Assembly: GCF_020906515.1 (NCBI RefSeq)
Contig: NC_085853.1
Location: 2,604,001-2,668,000, forward strand
DNA length: 64,000 nt
Source of the DNA: Vanrija pseudolonga
Lineage: Eukaryota > Basidiomycota > Tremellomycetes > Trichosporonales > Trichosporonaceae
Direction: 5' to 3'
Shown here: positions 63,262 to 64,000 of the stretch, one piece after another
Position numbering within the stretch: the first letter of the stretch is position 1
Layout of the letters: each line of letters begins with the position of its first letter
Program-made: the position numbers and the translations under genes
The notes under the pieces: model-generated
What the model saw: the letters and a program-made list of their open reading frames with translations, nothing else
Told to the model about the DNA's origin: nothing
Database searches by the model: none

Positions 63262-64000
63262 ATGGGCATCCTCGACCAGATCACTCAGGGCGTTGAGAAC
63301 GTCGCCCTCTCCGAGGAGCGCGAGCGCCGCGAGCTCGGAAACGAGTCCAAGTCGTTCGTCCAGGAGCACAAGGGCCTCGAGATCGCCGGTGGCCTCGCCG
63401 CTGCCGCGGCCCTCGTCGGTGGCGGCGCCTACGCGTACAACAAGCACAAGGAGCACGAGAACCAGGAGCAGCAGCAGCAGCAGGAGGCCTTCCCTGCCGA
63501 CAACAAGCAGTCCTTTGGCGACAAGCTCGGTGCCGAGTTCTCCCTCCTCGGCAACGAGGCCAAGTCGTTTGCCCAGGAGCACAAGACCGGCCTCCAGGTC
63601 GCCGGCGGTATCGCTGCAGCCGCGGCCGTGACCGCCGGCGGTGTCTACGCCTACAACCAGCACGAGAAGAACAAGGCCGAGGAGCAGGCCGCCGGCACGT
63701 ACGAGAGCTTTGGCGACAAGGCCAAGGACTTTGGCGGCGACGTCAAGGAGTTTGTCCAGGACCACATGACGGGTGTTGCGGTCGCTGGCGGTGTCGCAGC
63801 TGTCGCTGCTGCCGCCGGTGGCCCGTACGCCTACAACCAGCACAAGAAGGCCGAGGACGGCGAGAGTGAGTAGGGGGACGTGGGGGGTGTTAAACAGTGC
63901 TGACTTCTGGCAGACACGCAGCCTCCTGTCGACGCCCAGGGCGAGAACGGCGGCTGGTCGAACGGCAAGATTGCGGCGGTTGTCGGCGGCGTTGCGGCCA
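63262..64000 (+). CDS. Glycine-zipper repeat protein, 3' partial
   Basis: Runs off the window. Exon 1 is 63262-63865; an intron (63866-63913, GTGAGT...CTGACTTCTGGCAG) leads into exon 2 from 63914. The protein is built of about 60-residue repeats. Each has a charged helix (SFVQEHKGLEIAGG; SFAQEHKTGLQVAGG; EFVQDHMTGVAVAGG) and a small-residue segment (LAAAAALVGGGAYAYNKHKE; IAAAAAVTAGGVYAYNQHEK; VAAVAAAAGGPYAYNQHKK). Ala/Gly spacing is glycine-zipper-like, suggesting membrane-inserting hairpins or helix packing; a fourth repeat seems to start at the window edge (KIAAVVGGVAA). A CT-rich leader suggests high expression. Possibly a stress or membrane-organising protein; no family assigned. Confidence 0.8.

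Noticed and set aside
1-64000. CRISPR arrays, LTR elements, DNA transposons or LINEs
   Set aside because: No direct-repeat arrays with spacers, no reverse transcriptase, integrase or transposase motifs seen in any frame.

Overview
The window looks like nuclear DNA of a high-GC basidiomycete yeast. Tremellomycetes, and Trichosporonales in particular (Trichosporon/Cutaneotrichosporon/Vanrija-like), is the best guess. The evidence is densely packed genes, many very short GT-AG introns (34 to about 60 nt) with CTGAC/CTCAC branch-like motifs just before the acceptor, Zn2Cys6 regulators, a CPS1-type vacuolar peptidase and a membrane-anchored GH17 glucanase. Gene models below were spliced by hand; each intron was accepted only if reading phase closed and the protein stayed family-like. 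I recognised no tRNA, rRNA, CRISPR array or transposon.

1-8.8 kb: a four-span membrane protein, a nucleoside hydrolase, two members of an unrecognised repeat family (A, with an in-frame stop after its membrane anchor; B, double length) and a small spliced gene. 8.8-10.75 kb has no gene but holds an inverted-repeat element. 10.75-20.5 kb, all minus strand: a mitochondrial carrier, a candidate shelterin TPP1/Tpz1-type OB-fold protein, a Zn2Cys6 regulator and a CPS1-like carboxypeptidase. 21.8-23.5 kb: a 2-oxoglutarate/Fe(II) dioxygenase.

23.6-33.5 kb is the most unusual region. Five divergent paralogs (P1-P5) of an undescribed small helical protein lie on one strand, interleaved with a small secreted protein whose start codon is split by an intron, a disordered protein with repeated Trp-x-Pro motifs, and a third member (C) of the family seen at 3.8-7.4 kb.

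34-47 kb: an atypical SDR, a glutathione S-transferase, a GH17 glucanase, two related SAM methyltransferases flanking a Cys-rich membrane protein and a DUF6882-like protein, two tandem UBA-domain genes and a Gre2-like reductase. 48-62 kb could be a catabolic or specialised-metabolism neighbourhood: a Zn2Cys6 regulator with microexons, a peroxisomal 4CL-like acyl-CoA synthetase, an F-box-like protein, an AIF-type oxidoreductase, a second acyl-CoA synthetase and a Baeyer-Villiger-type monooxygenase. The window ends inside a glycine-zipper repeat protein behind a strong-looking promoter.
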